From an uncultured Pelagimonas sp. (GTDB taxonomy: Bacteria; Pseudomonadota; Alphaproteobacteria; Rhodobacterales; Rhodobacteraceae): a DNA stretch of 64,000 nucleotides. The position numbers and the translations under genes were made by a program. Position 1 is the stretch's first letter. The number at the start of each line of letters is the position of its first letter. The notes below the pieces were generated by a model, which made no database searches, was not told where the DNA came from, and worked only from the letters and a program-made list of their open reading frames with translations. This document shows, in pieces, positions 1-7,727 of the stretch. Where the stretch lies: contig CANMIH010000001.1 in the NCBI GenBank assembly GCA_947497905.1, positions 1,170,359 to 1,234,358 on the forward strand, given 5' to 3'.

Positions 1-1
1 A

Positions 2-1831
2 GGAAAAACGGCTCATTTCGCATCCCTTTTGGAACTTGTGCGACCTGATCTGAAAAGGGAAATCCGAACTTTGAGTTTAAACCCTGAAATTGTCGGGGAC
101 ATTATTATTCGCAATCGCAAAAGTCGTGTTACCCATGCTGATGGTAAACTTATATTTCACGGACACGACACAATCCGCCACAAAAGCCCAATGACACCTC
201 AGGTCGTCGAAGTAAAATCTGCGCTAGATAGGTATTTAAGACAGGGATACAACGCTAGCTCAAACGCAAGAGATCAGACCATTGGGCGCGCCATCGGGTT
301 TGTTATGACTACGTACCGCAAATTGGCTTCCTCATCATTGGCAGCAATCGAACGTGCATTAGAGCGGCGCTTAGTGCGGCTAAAGCTACAAGGCGAGACA
401 GCTGGCCCTATATTTATGTCTGAGGATGAATTGGAAGGCAATGACGAGTTAGAAAATGTTGCGACCATCAGCAGTGTCGGCGCATTTTTTGAAGACGAAA
501 TGGATCAAGTTCAGGCCGTTTTGGATCTTATCAGAAAAGCTTTTCCGCATGATTCGAAGGTCGACACCTTTGTTCACGATGTTCTTATACCTCTGCTTGA
601 CAAAGGCGAAAATCTCCTCGTGTTTACTGAATACCGAGCTACCCAAAGTTATCTTTTATCCAAAATTGCAGAGGCAAGACCGGGGCTTGTTGCGGTTCAA
701 ATTAACGGCTCGATGTCACTCGATGAAAAGGGTGCTTCGGTACGCGACTTCAACAACCGGCATGCTCGAGTATTGATTTCGACAGAAGCTGGTGGCGAGG
801 GGCTAAACTTGCAACAATCTTGCCACGTGATGGTCAATTACGACCTACCCTGGAACCCTGCTAGGCTAGTACAACGAATTGGCCGCCTTTATCGATATGG
901 TCAAAACCGACGAGTACAAGTCATCAACATGCTATCGGATGACGGTTTCGACAATGCAGCCCTAGTTTTGATGATAGACAAGGTAACCGCGATGGCAAGG
1001 GACATGGCAGCTGTAAACGGTGAAAACCGGGAGGCCCTAGAAGCAGACATACTTGGAGAAATCATGTCCAACTTGGACATGGAGAGTATTCTAGAGCGCT
1101 CTACCAGTATGAAGTTTTCACAGACTGAGGAAGACATCAATGCCGCGTTGCGCGCCGCACAACTGGCAAGGGAAGCAGAAGTTGACATATTAGAACACGC
1201 GTTCTCCCAAACGACATCAGTTTCTGGAGGGTTTGAGCCACGTCACATGGTCAGTTTTGTAAAAGGTATGGCCGAACATGCAGGGATTACTATTGCTGGA
1301 GAACTCCACAATGGACGAACTTTAGAGTTAGTGCTTCCTGAAGACACCGTCGGGCGGTGGCCTGAGTTTGGACGCCGGTCGCGTGTACGGTTAACGGTGG
1401 ACCATGCAATTTCTGATGCCGACCCTACGGTAGTGCTGATGGATTTTGAATCTCGGTTTGTGTGTGATCTAGCTCAGCTGTCAGACGACCGTCATGAGTT
1501 CGATGGTTTATACGGAGAGACTGGAGAAGTTGGGGATGAACTACTGACAGTCCACCAAATTCGTTGGCAGGGGTTAACGGGAAACATCTTACAAGAGGAC
1601 CTCTTGCCGTTAGTAACGAACCAATATGCATCAAAGGAGATGGATCGCGAGGACTTTGCAGAACTGCTATTACACCCGCTAACCTCAAATTGCGCGCCAA
1701 CGGCTTCGAAGGCGGATGGGGCATTGAACGAGAAGATGCAATCAGCCTTAGAGGAAACTTTGAAGCGCCGTTCAACCTTTGAAATCATGCCGAGCTTGAA
1801 CCACACTGCAGCCGCATTGCGTTTCCGATAG
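2..1831 (+). CDS. SNF2-family helicase-like protein, 3' part (gene starts before the window)
   Basis: The reading frame is open from base 2, so this is the C-terminal part of a longer protein; the TTG at 29 is not a convincing start. About 610 codons are visible. The helicase C-terminal lobe is clear: motif IV-like LVFTEY (nt 617-634), motif V-like STEAGGEGLN (779-808) and motif VI-like QRIGRLYRYGQ (872-904). A roughly 300-residue tail without a recognised domain follows. SNF2 proteins with long tails occur in anti-phage systems and as RapA-type or restriction-linked translocases; which applies cannot be decided without the missing N-terminus and the upstream genes. Base composition is A+T-richer than the following cassette and the core genes, suggesting a separate origin. 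Confidence 0.8.
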   Translation, partial: GKTAHFASLLELVRPDLKREIRTLSLNPEIVGDIIIRNRKSRVTHADGKLIFHGHDTIRHKSPMTPQVVEVKSALDRYLRQGYNASSNARDQTIGRAIGFVMTTYRKLASSSLAAIERALERRLVRLKLQGETAGPIFMSEDELEGNDELENVATISSVGAFFEDEMDQVQAVLDLIRKAFPHDSKVDTFVHDVLIPLLDKGENLLVFTEYRATQSYLLSKIAEARPGLVAVQINGSMSLDEKGASVRDFNNRHARVLISTEAGGEGLNLQQSCHVMVNYDLPWNPARLVQRIGRLYRYGQNRRVQVINMLSDDGFDNAALVLMIDKVTAMARDMAAVNGENREALEADILGEIMSNLDMESILERSTSMKFSQTEEDINAALRAAQLAREAEVDILEHAFSQTTSVSGGFEPRHMVSFVKGMAEHAGITIAGELHNGRTLELVLPEDTVGRWPEFGRRSRVRLTVDHAISDADPTVVLMDFESRFVCDLAQLSDDRHEFDGLYGETGEVGDELLTVHQIRWQGLTGNILQEDLLPLVTNQYASKEMDREDFAELLLHPLTSNCAPTASKADGALNEKMQSALEETLKRRSTFEIMPSLNHTAAALRFR

Positions 1832-2131
1832 GTCGCCCTTTCTGAATAACCGATTTCGGAGGTGTACTAAGAAAATCAACAAAAACTGTGGCAGGCATCG
1901 TCTAGTTATGGCTACCCGTGAAACGATTTTCATGAACTTCGGCGGCGGGTGATTGCTCTCAACCTAACTATAGCACAGGGTTGCCTGTACAACTATGCAA
2001 AGTCCGGATTCTGCGCAAAGCAGTCATCGGTAGGAAACGGGGTTCTCAACCGTTTCCTGACTTGTTTGCGGAACACTGCGGGGATTCGGTTCAGCGTTGC
2101 CAAAAAATTCGATGCATCTCATGGAAGTCTC
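1832..2131. other. Intergenic stretch without a convincing gene
   Basis: No open frame here has a ribosome-binding site and coding-like composition. A 78-codon frame from 1949 runs through the operator region and looks accidental. The stretch lies between the helicase gene and the regulated promoter of the phage-like cassette. It may be a junction between two modules of the element. Confidence 0.5.
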
Positions 2132-2188
2132 GAAGATAGGTTTATTCCTATCTTCACTGTTGACATAGGTTTTATCCTATCTTAATTT
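2132..2188 (+). promoter_or_regulatory. Promoter with two palindromic operator-like sites
   Basis: A near-consensus promoter is visible: TTGACA (2160-2165), 17-bp spacer, TAATTT (2183-2188). The spacer contains the palindrome ATAGG-N6-CCTAT (2165-2180). A second, longer copy of the same palindrome lies just upstream: GAAGATAGG-N6-CCTATCTTC (2132-2155). Both share the core ATAGG-N6-CCTAT and their centres are 29 bp apart. This is what a phage-type repressor-controlled promoter looks like. It sits about 60 bp before the first gene of the cassette (2248) and probably drives it. The matching repressor gene is not in the window. Confidence 0.7.
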
Positions 2189-2247
2189 TATCCTCATCAG
2201 CCGCCGAAGACGCTTTGGCAGATCGCGGCACATGAGGAATTTTAACG

Positions 2248-2487
2248 ATGAACACTGTTACCGCGAAATTCACCGCCGAGACGCTCGCAGCTGCGACGCC
2301 TGTCCTCCCCCTGACATTCACCTGCGCCTGCTGTGGCGACCGCTTGCACCGCGACGATCACATGCTGGGCGTTCCGGCTAAGCTTTCCCTGCGCGATGAG
2401 GTGGTGGCCGAGTTTACCGCCAAGTTTGGCGCCCATGTCTGCTACGGCTGCGCAGAAGATCCTGAGAACCTGGAGGGCGCAGCATGA
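2248..2487 (+). CDS. Small zinc-ribbon-like protein of the element
   Basis: This 79-residue protein has two Cys-x2-Cys pairs (C26/C29 and C65/C68) that could bind one zinc ion; an extra Cys at 28 is present. No family is recognised. An AGGA-type ribosome-binding site lies just before the ATG (around 2234-2238). It is the first gene behind the operator-controlled promoter and overlaps the next gene by four bases (ATGA), so both are probably translated together. A regulatory or nucleic-acid-binding role would fit but is only inferred. Confidence 0.6.
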   Translation: MNTVTAKFTAETLAAATPVLPLTFTCACCGDRLHRDDHMLGVPAKLSLRDEVVAEFTAKFGAHVCYGCAEDPENLEGAA

Positions 2488-2690
2488 GCGCCGCCAAACT
2501 CAGCGCCGACTATAGCGCCCTCATTGCTGACCTCCACGCCGAGCGTGACGTTGTCTATCAGCGCGGCATCGAATTCTCCCGCCAGCGCGCGGTGATTGAA
2601 GAGATCCAGCGCACCACCACCGATCCAAATGCGAAGGCTCTGGCAGAGCGCATCATGACCGAGCTGCCCGCGCCCTACCCCGCTCCCTAA
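2484..2690 (+). CDS. Small hypothetical protein of the element
   Basis: 68 residues, largely helical and charged in the middle, with a Pro-rich C-terminus. Its ATG overlaps the stop of the preceding gene (ATGA), which supports it as a real translated gene in the cassette. No domain is recognised and no function is proposed. Confidence 0.5.
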   Translation: MSAAKLSADYSALIADLHAERDVVYQRGIEFSRQRAVIEEIQRTTTDPNAKALAERIMTELPAPYPAP

Positions 2691-2789
2691 CACTGCCACC
2701 CGCACTTTTCGTTCCCTGTGCGGCAACTCGCACGGCTTGGGGCTTCACCACCCCTGTCTCAAGTCGTGCGCTTTTCTCAAGGATTTCAG

Positions 2790-3008
2790 ATGCTCGACCA
2801 CACCTCGGACTCCCTCGACATCCACCACTATTGCCACCGGGTTGATCCCTCCATCCCGCGCCTCGCCAGGAAGATGGGCGATATCAAGCGCGCGGAGCAG
2901 CTGGGCCAAGACCTCAACAGTCCCCATGGTGGCCGGTTTGTTTTGCTGCTCCAGCGGGTCAAAGCCCGCCGCGTCTGGCTGTGGCGCCGGATCTGGGGGC
3001 GCACATGA
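2790..3008 (+). CDS. Small hypothetical protein of the element
   Basis: 72 residues from an ATG at 2790, preceded by AAGGA at suitable distance. The C-terminal third is rich in Arg and Trp. The stop codon overlaps the start of the next gene (ATGA at 3005-3008), a pattern repeated along this cassette. A longer frame from 2718 exists but lacks a good ribosome-binding site. The 100 bases before this gene hold nothing identifiable. No family is recognised. Confidence 0.5.
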   Translation: MLDHTSDSLDIHHYCHRVDPSIPRLARKMGDIKRAEQLGQDLNSPHGGRFVLLLQRVKARRVWLWRRIWGRT

Positions 3009-3397
3009 TCCGCCGCCCGACCTCCCTCGCCTCCTCCCTCGCGTGGCACCGCGCCGCTGTCACTGGTGAAGAACCTCCCCGTCATGATGGCCTGCCAGAA
3101 TGCGGATGGTTCAAGCGCCGGATGATCAAAGGCGGTCCTTGGGTTCCAGTGCGGATCTATCTGGCTCGTCAGATTGACTCGGCCACCGGTGAGCTGACCG
3201 AGGATGAGCGGCTCCGCTGTGAGGTCGAGGGTTTGGACGGTGGCGATCCCGCAGAGCACTGGACCTACCTCACGCCCATCACCCGCGAAGAATTCAACCA
3301 CCTGGTCGATTACCGCCTCCGCGACAGCCGCATGTTGGATGCCCGCCAGCGGATCGACCTCTCTCAATCCCCTACTCTGCCACAAGGAATTTTCTGA
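3005..3397 (+). CDS. Hypothetical protein of the element
   Basis: 130 residues starting at the ATG that overlaps the previous stop. The middle part is polar with alternating acidic and basic residues; no membrane segment or signal peptide is visible. It overlaps the next gene by one base (TGATG). Proteins of this size with no known domain are common between regulators and recombination genes in phage-type cassettes. No function is assigned. Confidence 0.55.
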   Translation: MIRRPTSLASSLAWHRAAVTGEEPPRHDGLPECGWFKRRMIKGGPWVPVRIYLARQIDSATGELTEDERLRCEVEGLDGGDPAEHWTYLTPITREEFNHLVDYRLRDSRMLDARQRIDLSQSPTLPQGIF

Positions 3398-4149
3398 TGC
3401 TTGATCAAACCATTGCTGGCCCCGGCCATAACAATCCCCCCGCCTATGATCCCGAGATCCTCAAGGGGCTGAGCGAGACCACGGCAACCTTCATGGAGGC
3501 TTCGCAGGTCTGGCTGGATATTGAGGCCATTGCCACGGAAGAACACGCCTCACAGCTGACCGATCAGATCGACGGGCTGCGCGGGCTTTGGAAGAAAGTC
3601 GATGAGGCGCGCAAGACCGCGAAGAAGCCCCACGACGCGGCAGGCAAAGAGGTTCAGGACGCGTTCAATCCCCTGTTGAAGAAACTCAAGACTGCGGGCG
3701 ACAAACTCAAGCCCAAACTGGCGGCCTATGCCGAGCAGAAGGCGCGGGAAGAAGAAGCGAAACGGGCCGAAGAGCGCCGCATCGCCGAAGAGCAGACCCG
3801 CGCCGCCGAGGCCGCAAAGAAAGAAGCCGAGGCCTCCGGCAATATCGCAGCCCAGTTAGACGCAGAGGAACAGGCCAAGGCCGCAGAAGAGGCCGCCAAG
3901 CGCGCGGAGCAACCGGTCAAGACGCAGGTCAAATCCGCGACTGGTGCAGGCCGCACCATGGCCATGCGCAAGATCAAGGAAGTGGAGATCGAGAACCCCC
4001 GCGTCCTCTTCTTCCACTACCAGAACCATCCCGACGTGATCGACACCCTGCGCCGCCTCGCCACCGCCGATGTCCGCGCCAAAGGCTACGACCCCATGGC
4101 CAAGCCGATCCCCGGCATCAAAGTCACCGAACGCAATGTAATGGCCTAA
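3397..4149 (+). CDS. Coiled-coil protein of the recombination cassette
   Basis: 250 residues. Residues about 55-180 are extremely rich in Ala, Glu, Lys and Arg with a regular heptad look, so a long coiled coil is expected. The C-terminal 60 residues are a compact, less repetitive part. There is no signal peptide or membrane helix. It is joined to both neighbours by one-base stop/start overlaps (TGATG and TAATG) and lies two genes before the RecT-like gene. A structural or accessory role in the recombination module is a guess from position only. Confidence 0.6.
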   Translation: MLDQTIAGPGHNNPPAYDPEILKGLSETTATFMEASQVWLDIEAIATEEHASQLTDQIDGLRGLWKKVDEARKTAKKPHDAAGKEVQDAFNPLLKKLKTAGDKLKPKLAAYAEQKAREEEAKRAEERRIAEEQTRAAEAAKKEAEASGNIAAQLDAEEQAKAAEEAAKRAEQPVKTQVKSATGAGRTMAMRKIKEVEIENPRVLFFHYQNHPDVIDTLRRLATADVRAKGYDPMAKPIPGIKVTERNVMA

Positions 4150-4379
4150 TGGGACGCCCGCTCAAATACCTGGAAGGCGAACCCATCGAGACAATTGAGG
4201 ACTTCGCCGCAGAGATCCAAGCGGGCCGTTACCTCATCGTCCGCGTCACCCAACAGCGCGTGCATCCCAGCTGGGCCGCAAGCTGGCAGTTCCGAATGGC
4301 ACTCAAAGCCATCCAGTCGCGCAGCCTAGCTCGCACGCACCCAAATCCCGAACACTCAGACAACAAGGTTAAGACATGA
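4149..4379 (+). CDS. Small hypothetical protein of the element
   Basis: 76 residues, beginning at the ATG that overlaps the stop of the coiled-coil gene and ending in an ATGA overlap with the RecT-like gene. The first half is acidic and the second half basic. The strict coupling to both neighbours argues for a real gene. No domain is recognised. Confidence 0.5.
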   Translation: MGRPLKYLEGEPIETIEDFAAEIQAGRYLIVRVTQQRVHPSWAASWQFRMALKAIQSRSLARTHPNPEHSDNKVKT

Positions 4380-5341
4380 CCCAACTCCCCGCAAAACAGA
4401 CCAAAAGCACAGCCTCGTTGCTGATGGACCCGACAAGCTTCGATCAGATGTACCGCGTCGGCAAAATGCTGGCCTCCTCGGTTCTCTTCCCTGATCACCT
4501 ACGCAAAGGCATCCCAGAACAGGCAGCCGCCAATGGCGCGCTGGTCATGAACATGGCCGTGCGTCTGAATGAAGATCCGCTGACCGTGGCGCAGAACATC
4601 TACTTTGTTGGCGGCAAACCCGGCTGGTCTTCTTCTTACATGATCGCTAAGGCCAACCAGCACGGTGTGTTCCAGAACCCGATCAGCTGGGAAGTCACCG
4701 GGTCAGGCGAGTCCCTCTCCGTCACCGCCTTTGCCGAGCTGGACGCCACCGGCAAACGCGTTGAGGCGACCTGTGACATGGCGATGGCCAAGGCCGAGGG
4801 CTGGACCAAGAACGCCAAATACAAATCCATGCCCGAGCAGATGCTGCGCTACCGCTCCGCAACCTTCCTGATCCGCCTTTACTGCCCGGAGGTCATGGTC
4901 GGCGTACCAGCCCAGATCGAAGTCGAGCTCGGTGGTGAGATGCGGGACATCACCCCGCCATCGCCCGCGCAGGCTGCGCCGGTCCATGAGGATGTCAGCC
5001 AGGACAAACCGCAGGACGCTGAGGTGCTGCAGGACGAGCCGGAGGAAGAACCCAAGCCTGCCAAAACCCGCGCGAAGAAAAAGCCAGAGCCCGAAGCAGG
5101 CGCGGCCAAAGACACGGCACCAGTTGAGCAGAGCTCGCTGTCGCTCGACAGCAGTGACGATGAACAGTTCCGCGGCCTCGCAAACCAGATCAAGAACGAC
5201 CTGATGGAAGCGCCCATCGAGGACGTGCTCGGCATGTATGGCCCCCAGATCGATCGCATGGCCGAGGTGGCACCCGCCGTTCACAAGGATCTGATCGAAG
5301 AGATCGAAGCCCACCGCAAAGCACAGCAGGCGGCGCAGTAA
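4376..5341 (+). CDS. RecT-like single-strand annealing protein
   Basis: 321 residues. The first 185 residues resemble the RecT family of phage annealing proteins, in particular the part ending in the RYRSATFLIRLYCPEVM-type segment. RecT proteins bind single-stranded DNA and promote strand annealing in phage recombination. A low-complexity linker rich in Pro, Glu and Lys (about 190-255) separates this from a short helical C-terminal region. The gene overlaps its upstream neighbour (ATGA). The usual partner, a RecE or lambda-type exonuclease, is not seen nearby. The family call rests on recognised sequence flavour, not on a profile search. Confidence 0.6.
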   Translation: MTQLPAKQTKSTASLLMDPTSFDQMYRVGKMLASSVLFPDHLRKGIPEQAAANGALVMNMAVRLNEDPLTVAQNIYFVGGKPGWSSSYMIAKANQHGVFQNPISWEVTGSGESLSVTAFAELDATGKRVEATCDMAMAKAEGWTKNAKYKSMPEQMLRYRSATFLIRLYCPEVMVGVPAQIEVELGGEMRDITPPSPAQAAPVHEDVSQDKPQDAEVLQDEPEEEPKPAKTRAKKKPEPEAGAAKDTAPVEQSSLSLDSSDDEQFRGLANQIKNDLMEAPIEDVLGMYGPQIDRMAEVAPAVHKDLIEEIEAHRKAQQAAQ

Positions 5342-5378
5342 GCGCCCCTACTAAACATTAAAAGCAAGGAATAACCCC

Positions 5379-5939
5379 ATGTTCTACAAAGACGAACGCC
5401 TCGCGCTCTTCATCGACGGATCAAACCTCTACGCCACAGCCAAGGCCCTTGGGTTCGACATCGACTACAAACAGCTGCGCGCTGAATTCGCCCGCCGTGG
5501 CAAGCTGGTCCGCGCAGGCTACTACACCGCGATCAGGGAGGACGAGGAGTTCAACCCCATCCGCCCGCTGGTCGATTGGCTCAGCTACAACGGCTTCGAC
5601 CTGGTGACCAAACCAGCCAAGGAATACACCGACAGTCAAGGCCGCCGGAAGATCAAAGGTAACATGGACATTGAGCTCTGTGTGCATGCAATGGAGCTGG
5701 CCCCTCGGGTGGATCACATCGTGCTCTTCTCCGGCGATGGTGATTACCGCCCTCTGATCGAGTGCCTGCAGCGACAGGGTGTCCGCGTCTCCGTTGTCTC
5801 CACCATCCGCAGTCAGACACCGATGATCTCGGATGATCTGCGCCGACAGGCCGACAACTTCATCGACCTGGACAGTTTGCGCGAAAACGTTGGACGTCCC
5901 CCCCGTGAAACTGAGCGCGACGATATGGCCGCCGCCTGA
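5379..5939 (+). CDS. NYN-domain (LabA/DUF88) protein, PIN-like nuclease fold
   Basis: 186 residues forming one NYN domain. The acidic motifs expected for this fold are present: FIDGSNLY (D13, N16) near the start, the NMDIEL segment in the middle, and FSGDGDY further on. NYN proteins are related to PIN-type ribonucleases and usually act on RNA, but many have no proven activity. AAGGAA precedes the ATG. It lies in the same direction as the RecT-like gene, 37 bp behind it. In an element such a protein may belong to host takeover or defence; this is inference. Confidence 0.75.
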   Translation: MFYKDERLALFIDGSNLYATAKALGFDIDYKQLRAEFARRGKLVRAGYYTAIREDEEFNPIRPLVDWLSYNGFDLVTKPAKEYTDSQGRRKIKGNMDIELCVHAMELAPRVDHIVLFSGDGDYRPLIECLQRQGVRVSVVSTIRSQTPMISDDLRRQADNFIDLDSLRENVGRPPRETERDDMAAA

Positions 5940-6002
5940 TCCCGACGGTCTCTTTCTGTCGCCTCAGGCGGGCGGCAGCGATGGAATGTTGGAGAAACCC
6001 AA

Positions 6003-6695
6003 ATGGCTAAAGTCCTGATTGGATGTGAGACAAGCGGAATCGCCCGCCGTGCCTTTGAGGCGCTTGGGCATGATGTGTGGTCTTGTGACATCGAACCCGC
6101 GGAGGACGGTTCAAACCGTCATATACGTTGCGACATCCGTGACGGCATCCTGCAAGAGGGTTGGGAACTGCTCGCGGTCATGCACCCACCTTGCACCCGT
6201 CTGTGTCGCTCTGGGCGCCGGTGGATGAGCGGCAAAGGTAAATGGACACAACCAAAGCAACTCCCAAAGGGGCGCACCCTCAAGGATCTCCGCGAAGAGT
6301 TTGAAACCGGCGTGGATGTGTTCACCACATGCTGGGCAGCCCCCATTGACTGCGTGGCGATTGAAAACCCCGAAATGAATGATCTCGCTTGTGATCGCAT
6401 GCCGGACAGCCTGCCACGCCCCCACATGGTGCAACCCTTCTGGTTTGGTGAGCCAGCTTACAAAAACACCGGATGGTATCTGCGCGGGCTCCCCCAGCTC
6501 AAAGAAACCAACCGCCTGGAAGAGCCGGAACGTGGATCCGATGAGTGGAAAGCCTGGAACCGGATCCACCGCATGCCGCCAGGACCGGAGCGCGCACGCC
6601 TCCGCAGCCGTTCATTCCCCGGGATGATGCAAGCCGCCGCAGCGCAATGGGCGCCGCACGCCGTAGCACAACACGCCGAAAGGAAAGCCGCATGA
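6003..6695 (+). CDS. Cytosine-C5 DNA methyltransferase-like protein
   Basis: 230 residues. The N-terminus IGCETSGIARRAFEALGHD is like the AdoMet-binding motif I of C5-cytosine methyltransferases. The catalytic Pro-Cys appears as PPCT (residues 62-65) and motif VI as ENP (121-123) instead of the usual ENV. The protein is short: the target-recognition domain of full-size enzymes (over 300 residues) is mostly missing, which is typical of phage and element versions. No restriction nuclease lies next to it, so an orphan modification role is likely. It overlaps the next gene by four bases. Confidence 0.65.
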   Translation: MAKVLIGCETSGIARRAFEALGHDVWSCDIEPAEDGSNRHIRCDIRDGILQEGWELLAVMHPPCTRLCRSGRRWMSGKGKWTQPKQLPKGRTLKDLREEFETGVDVFTTCWAAPIDCVAIENPEMNDLACDRMPDSLPRPHMVQPFWFGEPAYKNTGWYLRGLPQLKETNRLEEPERGSDEWKAWNRIHRMPPGPERARLRSRSFPGMMQAAAAQWAPHAVAQHAERKAA

Positions 6696-6976
6696 ACGAC
6701 GTTATCTACATCGAGTTTACATCCGACAAATTGGCTGAACAGGCGCTTAGGGCTGCTGGGTTCAGTGTCGGCACCCAGCAGCGCGGTGCACCCCGCGGTA
6801 TCCTGCATGGCAATTATCTCATTTCGAAATGGCGCAACCTCGACCGTCAACACCGCGAAATGCTGCACGGCGAGATGAACCGTCCAGGCCCAGTCGGGAC
6901 GCAAACAACCGTCACGCTCATTTCCGGGCGTGTGCCAACCGCCGCCATTACAGCACTAAAGGAGCAAGCCGCATGA
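6692..6976 (+). CDS. Small hypothetical protein of the element
   Basis: 94 residues from the ATG overlapping the methyltransferase stop (ATGA); AAAGGAAAG precedes it. A longer frame from 6545 would run far into the methyltransferase gene and is rejected. No domain is recognised. It ends in another ATGA overlap. Confidence 0.5.
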   Translation: MNDVIYIEFTSDKLAEQALRAAGFSVGTQQRGAPRGILHGNYLISKWRNLDRQHREMLHGEMNRPGPVGTQTTVTLISGRVPTAAITALKEQAA

Positions 6977-7215
6977 ACACCGAGTGCAGTGACAACCATA
7001 TCATCCCGGTTTCGATGGTTCCGGCGGAGCTGCTGGAAGAGATCCGGGCACATACCAAATCGAAGACCACTGCCGAGGTGATCCGCGATGCCGTGTTCTT
7101 GGTTCACAAGCTCATGAAGCTGGAAAAGCGTGGGCAGCGGATCTGGGTTCTGGATCCGACGAAGCCTCTAGAGAAGCCCACCGTGCTCTCCATTGGCGAA
7201 ACGGATCAGGGGTGA
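6973..7215 (+). CDS. Small hypothetical protein of the element, possible ribbon-helix-helix type
   Basis: 80 residues. The central part (VPAELLEEIRAH followed by a TTAEVIRDAV segment) resembles the strand-helix-helix pattern of ribbon-helix-helix DNA-binding proteins, but the match is loose. The start overlaps the upstream stop, and the stop overlaps a GTG start of the next gene (GTGA), so it is part of one translationally coupled series. Confidence 0.5.
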   Translation: MNTECSDNHIIPVSMVPAELLEEIRAHTKSKTTAEVIRDAVFLVHKLMKLEKRGQRIWVLDPTKPLEKPTVLSIGETDQG

Positions 7216-7511
7216 GACCATTGAGCAAAACTCGTGAATTAATCGCCCAAGCCCTGTTCGCTGAGGAAGTCCGACGCGATGGAGGCGGGCAAACCAAGCT
7301 GACCAACGCTGGACCAAATACACAGTTCAGGTTCAACCAGTTTGCCGACGCTGTAGTCGCAGCCCTACCTGATCTGAAACGAGAGGAAAGCAAGTGTTTT
7401 ATCCGCCATCGAGCCTTTGAATGCGGCTCATGCGGCGCAGCAAATGACACTTCCAAGCTTATAGAATGTCGCGCTAATTTATCACTAGACGACGCCGAAG
7501 ATGAAGTTTGA
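7212..7511 (+). CDS. Small hypothetical protein of the element
   Basis: 99 residues if the GTG at 7212 is used; a TTG at 7221 is the other choice. It has a single Cys-x2-Cys pair (CGSC) in its second half. Composition is slightly more A+T-rich than the genes before it. No family is recognised. Confidence 0.45.
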   Translation: MRPLSKTRELIAQALFAEEVRRDGGGQTKLTNAGPNTQFRFNQFADAVVAALPDLKREESKCFIRHRAFECGSCGAANDTSKLIECRANLSLDDAEDEV

Positions 7512-7525
7512 AGGAGATGGAATGA

Positions 7526-7726
7526 ATGGGCACTCCCGAACTGACACCCCGATTGATAACGGCTCCGATCGCAGCGCGCTATCTGGGCATCTCAGAAACG
7601 AAGCTCAGGGACTTGGAACTCCCGCGAAAAGTCTTGGGAGGCAAGCGGTTGTTTGATCGTCTTGAACTAGACGCCTTCATCAACGGCCTTGAAACCGAGG
7701 GTGAAACCCGCGTCAGTGGCTGGTGA
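7526..7726 (+). CDS. Excisionase/AlpA-like helix-turn-helix protein
   Basis: 66 residues with the pattern of MerR-like winged helix-turn-helix excisionases: a TAPIAARYLGISETKLRDLE segment followed by a wing with GGKRLFDRLELDAFI. AAGGAG lies about ten bases before the ATG. It is immediately upstream of the integrase, with one base between the two genes. Such proteins bend DNA at attachment sites and steer the integrase toward excision, or act as AlpA-type regulators. Confidence 0.7.
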   Translation: MGTPELTPRLITAPIAARYLGISETKLRDLELPRKVLGGKRLFDRLELDAFINGLETEGETRVSGW

Positions 7727-7727
7727 T

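Noticed and set aside
2042..2056. Second LexA box in the element
   Set aside because: GTTC-N7-TTTC has a mismatch in the essential half site and no fitting promoter or gene start.
2132..2155. Hairpin as terminator of the helicase gene
   Set aside because: No T-run follows on either strand, it is 300 bp behind the stop, and the same core recurs inside the promoter, so an operator is the better reading.
1949..2185. 78-codon open frame between the helicase gene and the cassette
   Set aside because: It has no ribosome-binding site, runs through the operator palindromes and promoter, and its composition is not coding-like.
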